This document shows, in pieces, positions 53,746-61,858 of a stretch of 64,000 nt of DNA; positions within the stretch are counted from its first letter, which is position 1, and every line of letters starts with the position of its first letter. Under the pieces are notes generated by a model. It searched no databases, was not told the DNA's origin, and saw only the letters and a list, made by a program, of their open reading frames with translations. A program made the translations under genes and the position numbers. The stretch spans positions 214,547 to 278,546 of the forward strand of contig CALMXZ010000008.1 in NCBI GenBank assembly GCA_937873495.1, read 5' to 3'. The DNA comes from an uncultured Trueperaceae bacterium. GTDB lineage: Bacteria; Deinococcota; Deinococci; Deinococcales; Trueperaceae.

Positions 53746-55193
53746 GCTTCGACAAGCTCCTTTCCGGTTCCGCGCAGTCGCGCTGTGGCGAGGGCGAGCG
53801 CCTCGGACCGTTCCCGCAGGGCCTGACGGTCGGCTGCGAGCCGTTCCGTCGCCCGAGCGAGCGCATTCGTCATGACCTCTGGGGCCGGCATGCCGTAGCC
53901 CGCGCGGCGCCGCACGAACCCGCTCGGGTCCACTGCGGCGGCCAGCGCCTCGGCGGAGACCGGCGGGCCGCCGGCTGCCTCCACGTCGGCGGGGGCGGCC
54001 GAGGTCAAGAGCCGCCCTTCCGCGCTGAAACGCTTCACCAAGGTGGCGACCACCTTGTGAGCGTGGGGGAAGGTGAGTCCATGGTCGCGCGCGAGCACGT
54101 CGGCCAACTCCGTGGCCGTGGTGTCGGTGCGCAGCGCGGCCTCGGCGAGCTTGCGCTCGTCGAAGTCGCCCTGCTCGAGGCAGGCGCAGAGCAGCGTGAG
54201 CGCGCCGACGAGCTGGCGGTGCTGCATGCCGAGGGCGCCCTGGATGTCCGGACCGAAGTCGTTGAGGTCCGTGAAGGGGATGTTGTGGTGCGAGTAAGTG
54301 ACCATGCCGGCCGCGCCAAGGGCCCGCGAGAGGCGGGTGCGGGCGTGCTCGAGTGAGACCGGGTTGCGCTTCTGAGGCATGATCGACGACCCCTGCACCA
54401 GGCTATCGTCCAGGCGGTACCAACCGGATGCGGCCCAGGACAAGAGATCGTTAACGAACCGGCCGAGCCCGAGCGAGACGGACTGCGCCACGCTCACGAT
54501 GTCGAACTCCCAGTCTGCGGAAGCGACGGCGTCGTACGTGTTGGCGACGGGCGCCCGGAAACCGAGGCTGGTCGCCGTGAACTCGCGCTCGAGCGGGTGG
54601 CTGCTGCCGGCGAGGGCGGCGGCCCCGAGCGGACACGTGTTCATGCGGGCGTAGGCCTCGGCTACGCGCTGCGAGTCGCGGGCGAGCTGGTCCTCGACGG
54701 CGCCCAGGTAGTGGGCCACCGTGGTCGGCTGCCCCGGCTGGTGGTGGGTCTGGGCGATCAGGACGGTGTCGACGTGCTTGAGGGCCTTCTCGATGATGAG
54801 GCCCCGGAGCGCGACGAGCCGCTCGCCCGTGTCGAGGAGCGACTCCCTGCCGGCCATCTTGTAGACGGTCATGTCGAGGTCGTTGCGGCTCAGGCCGACG
54901 CGGATGAGCCCGACGGCCTCGCCGACCTCACCCTCGAGGCGGCGCTGGAGCGCGAAGTAGTAGTCGGGCACGTCGTCGCCCTGCTCGGGCGCGGGTAGGT
55001 CGTGCTGCGCCACCAGGGCGGCGCGCACCGCGGCCCCGGCTGCCTGCTGCTCGGCCCCCGAGTTGGCGGGGAGGCGCAGGACGGTGTCGAGGTGGGCCGT
55101 CATCGCGTCGATGAAGTGGTGCGAGAGGTGCGCGGCGGCATGCCGGAAGTCCGGCTCGAGCACCTGCTTGCGGTAGGCGGGGTGCCAGCTCAT
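53742..55193 (-). CDS. Argininosuccinate lyase-family enzyme, diverged, probably catabolic
   Basis: The 483-aa protein has the fumarase/aspartase superfamily signature GSSIMPQKRNPVSLEHAR (about residue 285) with the flexible catalytic serine loop, and a catalytic His region AQTHHQPGQPTTVAHY. The ArgH substrate motif GRSRNDQ appears as GLSRNDLDMT, and the N-terminus lacks the usual ArgH start, so the substrate is likely not argininosuccinate. It should split a C-N or C-O bond with release of fumarate or a related product. ATGA overlaps join it to the amidohydrolase upstream and the sugar-binding protein downstream. It has no other arg genes around it. Confidence 0.83.
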   Translation of the reverse strand: MSWHPAYRKQVLEPDFRHAAAHLSHHFIDAMTAHLDTVLRLPANSGAEQQAAGAAVRAALVAQHDLPAPEQGDDVPDYYFALQRRLEGEVGEAVGLIRVGLSRNDLDMTVYKMAGRESLLDTGERLVALRGLIIEKALKHVDTVLIAQTHHQPGQPTTVAHYLGAVEDQLARDSQRVAEAYARMNTCPLGAAALAGSSHPLEREFTATSLGFRAPVANTYDAVASADWEFDIVSVAQSVSLGLGRFVNDLLSWAASGWYRLDDSLVQGSSIMPQKRNPVSLEHARTRLSRALGAAGMVTYSHHNIPFTDLNDFGPDIQGALGMQHRQLVGALTLLCACLEQGDFDERKLAEAALRTDTTATELADVLARDHGLTFPHAHKVVATLVKRFSAEGRLLTSAAPADVEAAGGPPVSAEALAAAVDPSGFVRRRAGYGMPAPEVMTNALARATERLAADRQALRERSEALALATARLRGTGKELVEA

Positions 55194-56143
55194 GAGGCGG
55201 CTGCTCCAGTCTGCTGCTCCGGCAGGTGCAGGAGGCGGGCAGCATTCCCTCCGAAGATGAGTTCGACCTCCGCCTCGCTCACGCCGAGCGTGTAGCACGC
55301 GCGCAGCTGGTCGAGGAGATAGCGCTCCGAGAAGCCGCGCGGGAACAGGCTCGAATCGGAGCCGAAGACGATGCGCTCGGCGCCGACGGTCTCGAGCGCC
55401 TTGCGGTAGAGGTCCTCGAGCGTCAGCGGGTATGGCATCCAGCGCATCCACTGGTTGGAGCCGGACGTGTCGATGTAGATGTTGGGGAGGCTCCAGCACA
55501 ACGCGAGGAGGTCGTCGTAGTAGCCGGCGCCGAAGTGCGGGACGAGGAAGGGGATCTCGGGGAAGTCGCGCGCGACCTCGAAGAGCGACAGGGGGCTCAT
55601 GCGTGGGTGTTGCACGATGCCACCGCCCCTGCCGAGGAAGCCGAAGTGGATGAGCGCCGGCAGGCGCTTCTCCGCCAGGTACTCCCAGACGCCCCGCAGC
55701 TCCGGCGCCTCGAACGGGTACTCCGTGCGGGGCCCGAGGAGCTTGTAGCCGCGCAGACCCAGCTCGTCGACGGCGCGCCTCAGCTCGGCGTCCGCGCCCG
55801 GCCGCAGGGCATGGTGGGCGAAGCCGATGAACTTGTCCGGGTGGCGCGCCACGAGGCCGGCCAGGCGGTCGTTGGTGTTGGCGCTCACGAAGACGACCTT
55901 GTGAAGCCCGTAACGCTCGACCTCGCCGACCCAGCGGGCCAGGTAGGCGTCGACCTCCGCGTCCGTACGCGCGGCGGGCTCGCTCGGCTCCGTGTTCCAC
56001 TCGCGCGCCATGCGCCCACCGCGCTCCTGCGCGTACGCCTGGAGCAGGGGGTGCTGCTGCTTCGGGTCGGGCGGCAGGCCGAGGGTGTTGGCGACGGGGA
56101 AGTGCGCGTGCATGTCTATGACGCGCAGGTGGCGATAGCTCAT
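55190..56143 (-). CDS. Amidohydrolase family protein (PF04909-like)
   Basis: The 317-aa TIM-barrel metal enzyme has the DxHxH-type motif VIDMHAHFPVAN at the N-terminus, GFAHHALRP, GYKLLGPRTEYPFEAPELRG, the metal His in FLVPHFGAGYYDDLL and the late Asp in IVFGSDSSLFPRGF. The group includes lactonases, decarboxylases and hydrolases. The reaction is unknown; next to a sugar transporter and a lyase, a lactonase or amide hydrolase is plausible. It is joined by ATGA overlaps to the ROK gene and the lyase gene. Confidence 0.87.
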   Translation of the reverse strand: MSYRHLRVIDMHAHFPVANTLGLPPDPKQQHPLLQAYAQERGGRMAREWNTEPSEPAARTDAEVDAYLARWVGEVERYGLHKVVFVSANTNDRLAGLVARHPDKFIGFAHHALRPGADAELRRAVDELGLRGYKLLGPRTEYPFEAPELRGVWEYLAEKRLPALIHFGFLGRGGGIVQHPRMSPLSLFEVARDFPEIPFLVPHFGAGYYDDLLALCWSLPNIYIDTSGSNQWMRWMPYPLTLEDLYRKALETVGAERIVFGSDSSLFPRGFSERYLLDQLRACYTLGVSEAEVELIFGGNAARLLHLPEQQTGAAAS

Positions 56144-57267
56144 GTCGGGCTCCCAACGTGCTGCTCGAGGCCGGCAACCTCGCCCTTCAGGCGTTCGAGG
56201 GCCAGCTGCCCGAGTCCGTGCAGCGCCGCGATCGGGCCGAGCGAGCCGGCCCTTATCGAGGTCGCCAGCGGGAGGGACCAGTGGCGCGCCAGCTCTTCCG
56301 CCAGGCGCCCCTCCGGGTCGGAGGCCCACGCCACGACGACGAGTTCCGGGTCGAAGACGCAGGCGACGTTGTGCAGGACCAGCCTGACACCGGCCACGAG
56401 GCGCTCGAAGGCTTCGACGCGCTCCGGCGTGCCGAGGTCGAGTGCGCCGTCGACGACGACGTCGGTGGCGATGCTGAGCAGGTGGCGTTCGAGCGGGCCG
56501 GGGGCGCCGAGGTCGAGGCCCTCTTCCGGCAGCCCGGGCTGGAGACTGTAGCCGACCTCGCCGGCGGCGCGGTGCGAGCCGCGGTAGAGCTGGCCGCCGA
56601 GCACGAGGCCGGCACCGACCCCACCCGTGATGGTCAGGTAGACGACGTCCTTGTGCCCCTGGCCGACGCCCTGATGCAGCTCGCCGATGGCCAGGGCGTT
56701 CACGTCGTTCTCGAGGAGCACGCGCAACCCGCTGGCCTCGCGGAGGAGCCTGCCGGCGTCGAACTCGTGCCAGCCGAGGCTGGGGGCGAGGCGGACGCTG
56801 GAGCCCTCCAGGCCGATGACGCCAGGGATGGCCACTGCCAACCAGGCGTACGGCGTGCCGGCCGCGGCGCCCTCGGCGACCGTGGCGCGGAGCCATGCCG
56901 TGAGCTCGCCTTCGAGGCCGGGCGCCAAGTACGGACCGGCCTCGAGCGCGAAGAGGTCGCCGGCCAGGTCGATGCGCGCCGCCCGGAGGCGGCTGCCGGA
57001 GAGGTCGACGGCCAAGACGTTGCGCGCCGAGGGGACCAACCGCAGGAGCCGTGCCGGGCGGCCACCGCCGGACGGGCCGACCCCGCCCTCGTCGACGACG
57101 CCGAGCCCTACGAGCTCCTGACCGATGGTGGTGACGGTGGGGACGCTGAGGCGGGTCGCCCTGGAGAGCTCCGAGCGCGCGGCCACGCGGCGCGACAGGA
57201 GCGCCTCGAGCACGGCGAGGCGGTTGTGCTCGCGCACGGTGTCGTGTTGAACGCTCCTCAGTTCCAC
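56140..57267 (-). CDS. ROK family transcriptional regulator
   Basis: The 375-aa protein has an N-terminal winged helix (NRLAVLEALLSRRVAARSEL, LSVPTVTTIGQELVGLGVVD) and a ROK sugar-kinase-like domain (VLAVDLSGSRLRAARID, VLLENDVNALAIGELHQG, LTITGGVGAGLVLGGQLYRG). The zinc motif CxCGxxGCxE of most ROK proteins is absent; the region reads LPEEGLDLGAPGPLERH. The catalytic Asp is kept. The GTG start has AGGAGG upstream. As the first gene of the seven-gene operon it likely autoregulates it in response to a sugar. Confidence 0.9.
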   Translation of the reverse strand: MELRSVQHDTVREHNRLAVLEALLSRRVAARSELSRATRLSVPTVTTIGQELVGLGVVDEGGVGPSGGGRPARLLRLVPSARNVLAVDLSGSRLRAARIDLAGDLFALEAGPYLAPGLEGELTAWLRATVAEGAAAGTPYAWLAVAIPGVIGLEGSSVRLAPSLGWHEFDAGRLLREASGLRVLLENDVNALAIGELHQGVGQGHKDVVYLTITGGVGAGLVLGGQLYRGSHRAAGEVGYSLQPGLPEEGLDLGAPGPLERHLLSIATDVVVDGALDLGTPERVEAFERLVAGVRLVLHNVACVFDPELVVVAWASDPEGRLAEELARHWSLPLATSIRAGSLGPIAALHGLGQLALERLKGEVAGLEQHVGSPT

Positions 57268-57297
57268 CCCGCCTCCTAAAGCAGGTTTTGCAAAGTC

Positions 57298-57307
57298 CTT
57301 ACGTAAG
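57298..57307. promoter_or_regulatory. Possible ROK operator (cttacgtaag)
   Basis: A 10-bp perfect palindrome lies 31 bp upstream of the ROK start codon, in an AT-rich patch with TTTGCAAAA. It is the most likely operator in this gap, but only one copy is seen. Confidence 0.35.
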
Positions 57308-57418
57308 AAGGTTATGGCCGGGAACGACGCTAGTCAAGTCCGGGCCATGAGCGGCGGGTACACAGCGAACGCGCCGGTCGCGGGAACGCGGCCACCCGGT
57401 CACCGTCACCACGGGCCG

Positions 57419-58930
57419 CTAGGGCCTCGACCCGGCGCGGCCGCGTCGGGGGCCGCCCCCGCGGCCGCCATGCGAGCCGCCCGGACCGGGACGCCCGCCG
57501 CGAAGCAGGTCGCGCGTGCGCCAGGCGCGCGGCTCCGCCACCCGCCGCACGAAGAGCCAGGCGAGCATGCGTCCTACTCCCGTCACGACGAACAGGCTGT
57601 GGTACCCCGACCAGGCGGGCAGCCAACCGGGCGCCGGGAAGCTCTGGAGCAAGCCGAGGAGCGGACCGGCGAGGGCGCCGCCCGCGAAGCCGGCGACCCC
57701 TTGCACGAGCGAGTACATGGCTATGAACGTCACGCGCCGCGAGCTCGGCGCCGCGCCGAGCGCCAGGCTGAAGACGGAGGGGCCGATCGCGCCCCACGCG
57801 ATGGCGTCGAAGAAGCCTGAGAGCCAGATGTACGTCAGGTCGCCGGTCAGCCCCGCGAGGATCCAGGTCGTTGGCAGCAGCGCGCCGGCCAGGAACGTTC
57901 CGACGGCGAGCACCGGCTTGTTGCCGATGCGGTCGGCCACGCGCCCCCACTGCATCGTGCTCAGCAGCGCCGTGACGGCGTTGATGGTGCTCCAGTACGC
58001 GATCTGCGTGAACGTCATGTGCAGGTCCTCGAGCCAGTACGGCACGACGAAAGGCCCGCCGAGCATCACGACGAACTGCCAGTAGATCGCGAACGTCAGG
58101 AAGCGCCTGAAGTTCTTGTCGGCGAGGGGCACGCGGAAGAGCTCGCCGAGCCCCACCTTGCGTCGCTCGGTGGGGGGGTCGTAGTGGAAGAGGAGAAGCA
58201 CCACCGCGATGAGCGAGGCGACGATGGCCACGCCGAGCACGAGCTGGAACGAGAGCGGGGCGGCCACCCGGTCCAGGAACGCGCCGGCGGCGAGGTTGGC
58301 GGCCATGCCGACCACGCCGAGGACGCCGGCGCGCATGCCGAAGTAGCTGCCGCGCCGTTGCTCGGGGACGACGTCGCCCATCCAGGCCGTCCACACCGTG
58401 GCCGTAGCCGCCTGGAAGGTCATGGCGAAGAAGACGAGGGCGACGAGTAGCACCGGTCGGGCGGCGTCCGGAACGGCCAGCGCCGGCAGCAGCGCCGCGA
58501 CGATCCAGCTGGCCCTGCCGATGGCGGAGAGGGTCGCGGCGACCACCTTGCGCCGGCCGATCACCTCCGCCACCCAGGCCCCGAACGGGCTCGCCACCTG
58601 CGCGAGGAGCGGCATGCTGCTCGCCAGGGCTATCTGCGTCGGCGTTGCGCCAAGGTGGATCAGGTAGCCGACGAGGACGCTGCCCGTCGTCCAGTTGAGC
58701 AGGATCTGCGTGAGGCTGCCCTCGACGACGGAGAGGCGCATGGTGCGTCTCACGAGCACGCCGATGCGCTCGTCCGGCCGACCAGCGCGCTCGACGGCCG
58801 CGGCGCCGTCCGCGGGCGTGCCCGCCCCGTCGGCCGCTAGCGCGGTCGGCCGAGGCAGGTCCGGTTGTGATGATGAGGTCGGTTCAGGCGGAGACACGGT
58901 GGCCTTCTGCTCGTCACACTCTAAGCTCAC
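57419..58930 (-). CDS. MFS transporter
   Basis: The 503-aa protein has about 12 hydrophobic helices and the MFS loop GAWVAEVIGRRKVVAATL between helices 2 and 3, plus a repeat VADRIGNKPVLAVGTFL after helix 8. Both ends are low complexity: an N-terminal Pro/Ala-rich tail and a Gly/Arg-rich tail after helix 12. The substrate is unknown. The GTG at 58930 is taken, but a GTG at 58897 with AAGG upstream is possible. Confidence 0.87.
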   Translation of the reverse strand: MSLECDEQKATVSPPEPTSSSQPDLPRPTALAADGAGTPADGAAAVERAGRPDERIGVLVRRTMRLSVVEGSLTQILLNWTTGSVLVGYLIHLGATPTQIALASSMPLLAQVASPFGAWVAEVIGRRKVVAATLSAIGRASWIVAALLPALAVPDAARPVLLVALVFFAMTFQAATATVWTAWMGDVVPEQRRGSYFGMRAGVLGVVGMAANLAAGAFLDRVAAPLSFQLVLGVAIVASLIAVVLLLFHYDPPTERRKVGLGELFRVPLADKNFRRFLTFAIYWQFVVMLGGPFVVPYWLEDLHMTFTQIAYWSTINAVTALLSTMQWGRVADRIGNKPVLAVGTFLAGALLPTTWILAGLTGDLTYIWLSGFFDAIAWGAIGPSVFSLALGAAPSSRRVTFIAMYSLVQGVAGFAGGALAGPLLGLLQSFPAPGWLPAWSGYHSLFVVTGVGRMLAWLFVRRVAEPRAWRTRDLLRGGRPGPGGSHGGRGGGPRRGRAGSRP

Positions 58931-59031
58931 GGGGCCGGCTTCGACAGCAGCGTCTTCCGCTTCCCCCCGAAGCCATCACTCTACGCTCCCGGCGGCCGGC
59001 TCATGCGGGGTGGCCGGTCGCCGGGAGGCGG

Positions 59032-60489
59032 CTAGGTCGGCAGCTCGACGCCGCCGATGAACACGGCCTTCTGCTCCATGTACTCCTGGATGCCTTCCGA
59101 GCCCGTCTCGCGCCCGATGCCGCTCCCCTTGACCCCGCCGAAGGGGGCCTCCGGGCTGACGGGCATCCAGTCGTTCACCCCGACCATGCCGAACTCGAGC
59201 CGCTCGGCCATGGCGAGGGCCGTGTTGAGGTCCGCGGTGAAGACGTAGGCGGCGAGCCCGTACTCCGTGGCGTTGGCGAGCGCGAGCACCTCGGAGGCGC
59301 TCGTGAACGTCGTGACGGGCAGCACCGGCCCGAAGATCTCCTCCTCGTACAGGCGGCTGCCGGGCGTCACGTCCGTGACGACGGTCGGCGCGTAGAAGTA
59401 ACCCGAGCGCTCGAGCCTCGCCCCGCCGAGCGCCACCCGTGCCCCGTCCGCGGCGGCGGAAGCGACCAACTCCTCGACCCTCCCCAGTTGCCTGGCGTTG
59501 ATGAGCGGCCCGACCTGGACGCCGTCCTCGAGCCCGTGCCCGACCTTGAGGTCGCGCATGGCGTCCACGACGCGCGCGGTGAACTCCTCCGCCACGCTCG
59601 CGTGCACGAAGTAACGCTGCGGCGCGATGCAGACCTGCCCCGCGTTGCGAGCCTTGAAGCGCGCGGCGAGCGTGGCGAGGCGGCTCAGATCGGCGACGTC
59701 GGGGAACACGATCACGGGCGCGTTGCCGCCCAGCTCGAGGGCGAGGCGCGTCAGGGTGCGCGAGGCACCGTCCATGAGGAGCCTGCCGACGCGCGGGCTG
59801 CCCGTGAAGGCGATCTTGCGCACGCGGGGATCGTCGAGGAAGGCCCGGCCCATGGCCTCTGGGTCGCCGTTGACGACGTTCACGGCGCCGGCGGGTGCCC
59901 CGCCCTCCTGCAGCGCCTGGGCGAGGAGCATGGCCGAGCGCGGCGTGAACTCCGACGGTCGGCCGACCACCGTGTTGCCGGCGGCGAGGGCGGCCGCCCA
60001 GGTCCTCACGATGTTGTAGACGGGGAAGTTCCAGGCCGTGATGGTGGCGACGACGCCGAGGGGCTGCGGCAGGACGCCGATGCGCCGGCCCGCCACCCGT
60101 GCCGGCACGGTGCGCCCGTAGGCGCGGATGCCCTCGCCCGCGAACCACGTCAGGTAGCCCGTGGCGGAGAGCCACTCGCCGCGCGCGTCGCCCAGGGGCT
60201 TGCCGGACTCCTCGGTCGTGATGGGCGCGAGGTCGTCGACGTTCGCCCTGATCCAGGCGGCGGCGCGCTCCAATACCTCCGCGCGCTCGTACGCGGTCTT
60301 CGCGGCCCAGGCCGGGTACGCGGCGGCGGCGGCGTCCACCCCGGCCCTCGCGTCGGCCGCACCCCCGAACGGCACGCGCTGCACGACGCGCTCGCTGCCC
60401 GGGTCGATCAGGTCCCACGTCCCGCCAGAGGCGGCGTCGACCCACTCACCCCCGATGAACTGCTTGAGCGGGAAACGGTCGGTCGTCAT
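59032..60489 (-). CDS. NAD(P)-dependent aldehyde dehydrogenase (succinate-semialdehyde type)
   Basis: The 485-aa protein has the ALDH blocks TITAWNFPVYNIVRTWAAAL, KIAFTGSPRVGRLLMDGA, LALELGGNAPVIVF with the general-base Glu, and NAGQVCIAPQRYFVH with the catalytic Cys. The cofactor-binding KPSExTP reads RPSEFTP, a notable Lys-to-Arg change. It resembles GabD. The start lies 4 nt downstream of the aminotransferase stop, so it is the last gene of a three-gene run with two aminotransferases. Confidence 0.92.
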   Translation of the reverse strand: MTTDRFPLKQFIGGEWVDAASGGTWDLIDPGSERVVQRVPFGGAADARAGVDAAAAAYPAWAAKTAYERAEVLERAAAWIRANVDDLAPITTEESGKPLGDARGEWLSATGYLTWFAGEGIRAYGRTVPARVAGRRIGVLPQPLGVVATITAWNFPVYNIVRTWAAALAAGNTVVGRPSEFTPRSAMLLAQALQEGGAPAGAVNVVNGDPEAMGRAFLDDPRVRKIAFTGSPRVGRLLMDGASRTLTRLALELGGNAPVIVFPDVADLSRLATLAARFKARNAGQVCIAPQRYFVHASVAEEFTARVVDAMRDLKVGHGLEDGVQVGPLINARQLGRVEELVASAAADGARVALGGARLERSGYFYAPTVVTDVTPGSRLYEEEIFGPVLPVTTFTSASEVLALANATEYGLAAYVFTADLNTALAMAERLEFGMVGVNDWMPVSPEAPFGGVKGSGIGRETGSEGIQEYMEQKAVFIGGVELPT

Positions 60490-60493
60490 CGCG

Positions 60494-61858
60494 TCAGGCC
60501 ACCGGCTCAGCCGCAGGCACGTGCAGCGCCACGGCCGCGGCCACCGCCTCCCGCAGCACGGCGAGCCCCTCGTCGACTTCGGCGTCCGTCATGTTGAGTG
60601 GCGGCAGGAGGCGGATGCAGTTCGAGTAGAGGCCCGCGCGGATGACGATGAGGCCGCGCTTCAGCGCCTGCTTCGTGACGTCGAGCACGAGCTCGGGGAA
60701 CGGCTCCTTAGTGACGCGGTCCTTCACGAACTCCATGGCGAGCATCGGACCGAGGCCGCGCACCTCGCCGACCGAGGTCTGCTCGGCGGCGATCCGCTCC
60801 AGGCCGGCACGCAGCCGCTCCCCCACCCGGACGGCGCGCGCCAGGAACGCCTCGCTGCTGAGCATGGCGAGCGCCTCGAGCGCGGCGACGCACGCGAGCG
60901 GGTTGCCGGCGTACGTGCCGCCGAGGCCACCGGGGTGCGGGGCGTCCATCATCTCGGCGCGGCCGACGACCGCGGAGAGCGGCATGCCGGCGGCGAGCGA
61001 CTTGGCCGTCGTGACGAGGTCCGGCACGACGCCGGAGTGCTCGACCGCCCACAGCTTGCCGGTGCGGGCCAGGCCGGACTGGACCTCGTCGGCGACGAGG
61101 ACGATGCCGTGACGGTCGGCCAGTTCGCGCAGCCTGCGCAGGAAACGCGCGGGAACCGGCAGGAAGCCGGCCTCGCCCTGCACGGGTTCGATGACGAAGG
61201 CGGCGATGGCGGCCGGGTCGACCTGCGCCACCATGGCCTTGTCGAGCGCGGCGATGGCCATGTCGAGGAACGCGTCCTCGCTCATGCCGGCCGGACGCCG
61301 GTAGAGGTCAGGGAACGGCAGGCGGTAGATCTCGGGCGCGAACGGCCCGAAGCCCTTCTTGAAGAGCGCGTACTTGCTCGTCATGCCAAGCGTGAGGTTC
61401 GTGCGCCCGTGGTAGGCGCCCTCGAACACGACGACGGCCTGCCTGCCCGTGTACGAACGCGCGACGTTGACGGCAGTCTCGAGCGCCTCGGCGCCGCTGT
61501 TCATCAGGACGGCCTTCTTCGGGAAGTCGCCGGGGGCCAGCTCGCACAGGGTCTCGAGCACGCGCACGTACGGCTCGTAGGTGCCGACGATGGCGCAGAG
61601 GTGGATGAGGCGCTCCGCCTGGTCCTGCAGGGCGCTGACCACTCCCTCGGGGGTATGGCCGACGGCCAGGACGCCGATGCCGCCTGCGAAGTCGAGGAGC
61701 CGGTTGCCGTCGGCGTCGACGACGTAGGGACCGTGGCCGCCGACCACGGCGAGGTCGGTCAGGCGCGAGGCGCCGCGGGCGCCGGCCGCGTCGCGGCGGG
61801 CGGCGACGGCGAGGCTCTTGGGGCCTGGAACGGGAGTGACGAGCTTGATGCCGTTCAT
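60494..61858 (-). CDS. Class III aminotransferase (4-aminobutyrate aminotransferase-like)
   Basis: The 454-aa PLP enzyme has LLDFAGGIGVLAVGHTPEGV, KKAVLMNSGAEALETAVNVA, VFEGAYHGRTNLTLGMTSKY, VEHSGVVPDLVTTAKSLAAG with the PLP lysine, and GGTYAGNPLACVAALEAL. It is close to GabT. The ATG overlaps the stop of the upstream paralogue (ATGA), and the aldehyde dehydrogenase follows, giving a GABA-shunt-like set. Confidence 0.9.
   Translation of the reverse strand: MNGIKLVTPVPGPKSLAVAARRDAAGARGASRLTDLAVVGGHGPYVVDADGNRLLDFAGGIGVLAVGHTPEGVVSALQDQAERLIHLCAIVGTYEPYVRVLETLCELAPGDFPKKAVLMNSGAEALETAVNVARSYTGRQAVVVFEGAYHGRTNLTLGMTSKYALFKKGFGPFAPEIYRLPFPDLYRRPAGMSEDAFLDMAIAALDKAMVAQVDPAAIAAFVIEPVQGEAGFLPVPARFLRRLRELADRHGIVLVADEVQSGLARTGKLWAVEHSGVVPDLVTTAKSLAAGMPLSAVVGRAEMMDAPHPGGLGGTYAGNPLACVAALEALAMLSSEAFLARAVRVGERLRAGLERIAAEQTSVGEVRGLGPMLAMEFVKDRVTKEPFPELVLDVTKQALKRGLIVIRAGLYSNCIRLLPPLNMTDAEVDEGLAVLREAVAAAVALHVPAAEPVA

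Noticed and set aside
53742..55193. Calling this gene biosynthetic argH
   Set aside because: The substrate motif departs from ArgH, there are no arginine genes nearby, and it is translationally coupled to a sugar uptake operon.
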